Assembly (NCBI GenBank): GCA_046483385.1
Contig: JAWODG010000194.1
Coordinates: 1-64,000, forward strand
Reading direction: 5' to 3'
DNA from: B1Sed10-231 sp046483385
GTDB lineage: Bacteria > Planctomycetota > Brocadiia > SM23-32
Length of the DNA: 64,000 nucleotides
Under the pieces are notes generated by a model that was given only the letters and a program-made list of their open reading frames with translations, was not told the origin of the DNA and searched no databases. Position numbers and translations under genes: made by a program. Below, piece by piece: positions 60,496-64,000 of the stretch (the first letter of the stretch is position 1; the number at the start of each line of letters is the position of its first letter).

Positions 60496-61629
60496 CTACC
60501 AGATGGCGGGGACGCGGTAGAGATTGCAGGTGCCTCCCTGGTCGCTGGTGAAGAAGACGTAGCGGCCGTCCGGCGAGAAGAAGGGGTGCGGGTGGGAGCG
60601 CTGCGTCAACCACGAGGTGTTGTGCACGCAGAGGGGCTCCCCCTCGATGCGGCCGTCCTCGCAGCGGAAGATGCAGAGTGTGGCCTCCGGTTCCGGTACG
60701 TCCGGCAACCAGGCTCTATCGCCCGCCCAGAGGTCGCCGTCGGGACCGGCCTGCACGTGCATGGCCTGCGGGCCCGGCCAGGCGTAGTCCTGCCTCTCGG
60801 TGCCGTCCGGCCACAACGTGGTGACGTAGTCCTGCCACTCGCCGTCGATGTTCTCGCGGCGGCTGTACTGCGTGCCCACGCGGCCGTCGGAGAGGAAGAA
60901 CTCGTGGCCGGCACGCTCGTAGTGCCGCTCCTGCTCCAGCAGCGGCCAGACCTCGCTGGTCTGCGCGTCCACGACCCACATGCGCTGCACCAGGTTCCAC
61001 GGTCCCTCGTGGCAGAACAGCACGATTTCCGGCTCGGTGGGGGAGACGTTGACGTGGCTGATCCACTCCCTCTCGCCCCAGATGGCGCTGGCCGCGCCCG
61101 TGCTTGTCTCCACGTACATGATCACCGACGTGGGCCGCCGGAAGAGGTGTTCCTTCATCCGTGAGTAGATGCGTCCGCTGCCCGTAGAGAATTGGAGCTG
61201 TTCGCTGTAGGCGAACGCCATGTGCTCCCCGTCGCCGGAAAGGGAGAGGATGGCCGGCCGGAATCCGTCGGGCAGGGCGTAGAGGACGCGGACGCTGAAG
61301 TCCTCCAGGCTGACTTCCTTCAGCAGGTCGCCCGCGAAGTAGTAGGCCAGCGGCTCACGGGGGTGCCGCACGGCGCCGTGGGCTCCCAGGGACGCCTCGT
61401 CGGTCACCTGCACCATGGTGCCTTCGTTGATGAGCAGGTTGAAAAGCTGCCAGCTACCCGATCGGTCGGAGGCCACGAGCACCTCGCTGCCGTCGGGTGA
61501 GAACAGGTTCTGGGTGAAGTACGGGTGGTAGGTGTTGCCCTGCCCGTCGCTGAGCCGCTCGACCGGTCGGCCGGTGAGCGGGTCCGTCTGCTTGCCGATT
61601 TCCAGTTCCGTCACGTCGCCCAGGGCCAT
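60496..61629 (-). CDS. PL22 oligogalacturonate lyase-like beta-propeller
   Basis: The 377-residue protein repeats blades with SPDG motifs (NLFSPDGSEVLVASDRSGSWQLF near the start; FFSPDGRYVFFTSDQGGTCNLYRV at the end). The opening (RLSDGQGNTYHPYFTQ) and scattered His residues (VLFCHEGPWN, HPHPFFSPDG) match oligogalacturonate lyase of PL22, which uses His-bound manganese to split pectin fragments in the cytoplasm. No signal peptide is visible. A TolB-like non-enzymatic propeller is the alternative. Confidence 0.7.
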   Translation of the reverse strand: MALGDVTELEIGKQTDPLTGRPVERLSDGQGNTYHPYFTQNLFSPDGSEVLVASDRSGSWQLFNLLINEGTMVQVTDEASLGAHGAVRHPREPLAYYFAGDLLKEVSLEDFSVRVLYALPDGFRPAILSLSGDGEHMAFAYSEQLQFSTGSGRIYSRMKEHLFRRPTSVIMYVETSTGAASAIWGEREWISHVNVSPTEPEIVLFCHEGPWNLVQRMWVVDAQTSEVWPLLEQERHYERAGHEFFLSDGRVGTQYSRRENIDGEWQDYVTTLWPDGTERQDYAWPGPQAMHVQAGPDGDLWAGDRAWLPDVPEPEATLCIFRCEDGRIEGEPLCVHNTSWLTQRSHPHPFFSPDGRYVFFTSDQGGTCNLYRVPAIW

Positions 61630-61766
61630 GCTCGGCCTCCCGTCGGCTCTATCGTATAAGGTCGAAGGAATCTTCTCGATGCGGTATGATATGCTCCTGT
61701 CAATGGGGCTTCAAGGGCTTGCGGCCGTAAAGCACGAGACACACGTCCTTCGCCAGGAGGCCTACG

Positions 61767-62168
61767 ATGGGCGACGATGAGACGTTCGCGCCGGACCGTC
61801 CGATCCAGTTCTACGTCAGGGGCACGTTCTGCTCGGGAGATGCGTGCGAGATTCATCCCGACCTGACGCCCCTGCAATTTAAGGTCAAGAAGGTATACGG
61901 CACCTCCGCCACGGTTAGTGAGGGCGAGCGCTACGTGGTGGAAGGGGATTACGAACTGCCCGACGGCCCCGACTTCACGCTCTCCCTGGCCGTGTGCACC
62001 ACGTCCTTCGGCGCCGGGGAGCAGGCGCGGCCGGGGAGGGGCAGCTTCCACATCAGCACCGAGATACTCGAACTGACGGATGATCCGCCGAACGGGCTGG
62101 GGATCGTCGTGGGCAACGAGGGAACCGGGCGCTGCGACATGGTGGGCTGGATTATGCTGGAGGAGTGA
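61767..62168 (+). CDS. Hypothetical protein
   Basis: An acidic 133-residue protein with beta-strand-like pattern (YVVEGDYELPDGPDFTLSLAV) and four Cys (CSGDAC, CTTSF, RCDMV). I recognise no family. AGGAGG precedes the ATG. It is divergent from the PL22-like gene; TATGAT at 61685-61690 could be its -10. Confidence 0.55.
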   Translation: MGDDETFAPDRPIQFYVRGTFCSGDACEIHPDLTPLQFKVKKVYGTSATVSEGERYVVEGDYELPDGPDFTLSLAVCTTSFGAGEQARPGRGSFHISTEILELTDDPPNGLGIVVGNEGTGRCDMVGWIMLEE

Positions 62169-62270
62169 CCCGCCGCGTCGGGACGTTGAGGCGCCGCGGG
62201 GCCATCAGATATCATCGGGGGTGCGCTACGCCGGACCCTCGTCACCGTGGCATTGTCCGAAGGAGCCCGG

Positions 62271-63056
62271 ATGCTCGACTTCTTTGTGGCCGTCGTGCTG
62301 ATACTATCCGTGATCTGGGGCTACCTGCGGGGATTCCTCTACGACCTGCTGGGGCTGGTGGCGCTCATCGTCGCCTTCGTGGGCAGCGCCCCGTTCGGCG
62401 AAAGTCTGGGGGGCGTGCTTGCGCGGAACTCCGCCATGTCGGCCGGCACGGCGTACGTCGTGGCCCGGGTCGCCGCCGGTGTGCTCATCTACATCTCGCT
62501 GAAGATCAGCGCGGTGGTCGCCAACCGCAAGTTCGGCAAGACCGAGAGGGGCGTTACGCGTCGCTGGAACCGGAATCTGGGGGCGCTGGGCGGCCTCCTG
62601 TCAGGGCTGGTTACCGTGCTGATAGTGCTTTTCCTGGCGGACGCGGTGGTGAAGGCGTTTCCGGAGAGCGGGAACGCACTGGTCCGCGCCGCGGAACGTT
62701 CCCGGTTCCGGCGCATGGTGTCCGATCATAACCCCGCGGACCGGTTCCTGCTGACCGACGCGCTGCGATTGATCCAGGCCGCCCGCGACGACCCGGAGGT
62801 CAGGCGGCGCCTGCGCGAGGATCCCCACATTCAGCGCATTCTTCAGAACGAGACCCTCCAGCAGGCGCTGCAGGACGAGGAACTCCAGGATGCCATCCAG
62901 AGGGACGATTACGCGGTGGTGCTGCGCAACGAGAATCTGCGCGCGGTGCTGTCCGATCGGGGACTGGTTGACCAGCTTCTGTCGGAGGAGACCCAGCGGG
63001 CCATCCGCAGCGCCATCGAGGGCGCGCCGGAGGAGGAAGAGCAGCCCGAGTCCTGA
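62271..63056 (+). CDS. cvpA: CvpA family membrane protein
   Basis: The N-terminal 150 residues have the CvpA pattern of four helices: MLDFFVAVVLILSVIWGYLRGFLYDLLGLVALIVAF, then YVVARVAAGVLIYISL and ALGGLLSGLVTVLIVLFLADAVV. The last 100 residues are charged and helical, with a repeated LQNETLQQALQDEELQDAIQ-type pattern. CvpA proteins affect envelope homeostasis in bacteria. AAGGAG six bases before ATG 62271 fixes the start; an upstream GTG is weaker. Confidence 0.8.
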   Translation: MLDFFVAVVLILSVIWGYLRGFLYDLLGLVALIVAFVGSAPFGESLGGVLARNSAMSAGTAYVVARVAAGVLIYISLKISAVVANRKFGKTERGVTRRWNRNLGALGGLLSGLVTVLIVLFLADAVVKAFPESGNALVRAAERSRFRRMVSDHNPADRFLLTDALRLIQAARDDPEVRRRLREDPHIQRILQNETLQQALQDEELQDAIQRDDYAVVLRNENLRAVLSDRGLVDQLLSEETQRAIRSAIEGAPEEEEQPES

Positions 63057-63107
63057 TGGGGCAGACTTGACACGGAGACACGGAGGGCACGGGGAACGGC
63101 GGAAGAC

Positions 63108-63273
63108 GGCAACGGCCTTTTAACCGCAGAGAGCGCGGAGAACGGAGAGAACGGCTAACGGCAACGACAACTCACACGGAGGCACAAAGGCACGGAGAAC
63201 GGCGCACGGCCGGGGCCGTTGTGGCACAGCCGTTCGCCGTACGGCGAACTGTGGAGGGGACCGAGGACGGCAC
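63108..63273. repeat. Direct repeat, copy 1
   Basis: About 166 bases that recur almost unchanged at 63428-63601. The shared core starts with TTTAACCGCAGAGAGCGCGG and contains CTCACACGGAGGCACAAAGG and GGCACAGCCG. The last part ends GACCGAGGACGGCAC. The gap at 63057-63681 between cvpA and trpS consists mostly of this pair and shorter CACGGAG-type runs (from 63069), with no credible gene. Confidence 0.85.
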
Positions 63274-63427
63274 CTTCAGGCATACGGCAACGACAACGGC
63301 ATTTCGCACAGAGGCCGGCGCCGAGGTGTAATCGTCCTCGTCCTCGTTCTCGATCTCGTCCTCGGCTTTTACTCTGCCGCGGTTTTGACCACTGGTGGCT
63401 GGCAACTGCTGCTGGAACACGGGGGAT

Positions 63428-63601
63428 GGCAACGGCTTTAACCGCAGAGAGCGCGGAGAACGGAGAGAACGGCTAACGGCAACGACAACTCACACGGAGG
63501 CACAAAGGCACGGAGAACGGCGCACGGCCGGGGCCGTTGTGGCACAGCCGTGCGCCATACGGCGAACTGTGGAGGGCCGCGCCAGCGACCGAGGAAGGCA
63601 C
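63428..63601. repeat. Direct repeat, copy 2
   Basis: Copy of 63108-63273 with one base fewer near its start (GGCAACGGCTTTAA against GGCAACGGCCTTTTAA), a few substitutions, and an extra ten bases or so (CCGCGCCAGC) before GACCGAGGAAGGCAC. The two copies are about 320 bases apart, start to start. Confidence 0.85.
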
Positions 63602-63681
63602 GGCGACGAGGGCCAGTCATCCTCATTCTCACCGTCGCCCTCGGCCCTTCTGTCCCCCAACTATCAACTCGCAACTATCAA

Positions 63682-64000
63682 CTATCGTATGCCCACCTTC
63701 CGTCTGACCTCTTCCATCGTTTTGCGGGCGATGGCCCGGCAGCGGGCAGCGCCCTCCGCCATGAGTTCCTGCACGCGCTCGGGGTTGCCTGACAGCTCGG
63801 CGTAGCGTTCGCGGATTGGCGCCAGCTCTTCGTTCATGTTCTCGGCCAGGCACTTCTTGCAGTCGATGCAGCCGATGCCGGCGGTGCGGCAGCCCTCCGC
63901 CGACCACTCGATGTCTTCCGGCGGCGAGAACGCCTTGTGCATGGTGAAGATGTTGCATATCTCGGGTGTCCCCGGGTCGTCGCGGCGGACGCGCGCCGGG
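63682..64000 (-). CDS. trpS: Tryptophanyl-tRNA synthetase, C-terminal part
   Basis: The reading frame enters from the right edge of the window. It shows PEICNIFTMHKAFSPPEDI and GCRTAGIGCIDCKKCLAENM, the end of the TrpS catalytic core, and the C-terminal helices (IRERYAELSGNP...MEEVRRKVGIR). The ATP-binding motifs lie outside the window. TrpS charges tRNA-Trp. Confidence 0.92.
   Translation of the reverse strand, partial: PARVRRDDPGTPEICNIFTMHKAFSPPEDIEWSAEGCRTAGIGCIDCKKCLAENMNEELAPIRERYAELSGNPERVQELMAEGAARCRAIARKTMEEVRRKVGIR

Noticed and set aside
63057..63681. CRISPR array or tandem spacer structure
   Set aside because: The repeats are two long copies with no regular short repeat/spacer spacing, and no cas gene is nearby.
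1..64000. tRNA genes in the intergenic gaps
   Set aside because: I looked for the conserved T-loop sequence and an acceptor stem in every gap over about 80 bases and saw none. A covariance search would settle this.

Overview
The window is GC-rich bacterial DNA, densely coding, with short intergenic gaps and sigma70-type promoters (TTGACA-like, 17-18 bp, TATAAT-like). An isoprenyl transferase, a tandem WaaP/Kdo-type sugar kinase and many secreted carbohydrate-active proteins point to a cell with an outer membrane. A huge zinc-ribbon/HEAT-repeat protein, an ECF sigma/anti-sigma pair, FG-GAP and beta-helix proteins, several clan GH-A-like hydrolases, a RuBisCO-like protein and a group 3b-type NiFe hydrogenase together suggest an anaerobic or facultative, polysaccharide-degrading member of Planctomycetota or a neighbouring phylum. 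That placement is an inference from gene content. I found no tRNA, rRNA, CRISPR array or complete insertion sequence.

Layout. 1-6.8 kb: a housekeeping operon on the minus strand, purA-uppS-cdsA-phoH-pgpH-ybeY, read from a near-consensus promoter. It ends in a YbeY that is cut short before its catalytic motif, next to an AT-rich inverted repeat. 6.8-14.1 kb: tandem LPS-type kinase, FAD oxidoreductase, dnaJ-like/rsfS/aldo-keto reductase, and an unknown protein. 14.4-22.5 kb: a plus-strand run of a 1,719-residue HEAT protein, YqeY-like protein, ECF sigma factor, zinc-binding anti-sigma factor, and an HtrA-like protein that has lost all three catalytic residues. 22.7-25.8 kb: a DUF1854 protein and an ABC exporter with an unusual N-terminus, behind a perfect palindrome of TetR-operator type. 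26-32 kb: GH57-like hydrolase, nucleoside hydrolase, secreted beta-helix protein, then almost 1 kb of hairpins and repeat remnants. 32.3-38.2 kb: BioY, a RuBisCO-like protein translationally coupled to a divergent PfkB-type kinase, and a secreted GH.

38.2-45.2 kb: the hydrogenase operon hydB-hydG-hydD-hydA, maturation protease, hypA and hypB on the minus strand. Opposite it lie a small plus-strand set: unknown protein, flavoprotein and zinc ribbon. 45.3-51.4 kb: two paralogous secreted GHs, an FG-GAP propeller and a GyrI-like protein. 51.7-56.7 kb: ftsK, rimO, pgpA and birA in tight succession. 56.7-60.5 kb: trpE interrupted near its end by an in-frame amber codon, a small membrane protein, and leuA. 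leuA sits behind a readable attenuator: promoter, Leu-rich leader peptide, then an intrinsic terminator. 60.5-64 kb: PL22-like propeller, an unknown protein, CvpA-like protein, a pair of about 170-bp direct repeats, and the 3' end of trpS.

The most unusual items are the leuA attenuator, the trpE amber codon, the RuBisCO-like/PfkB pair, the ECF/pseudo-HtrA cassette, and the broken ybeY.
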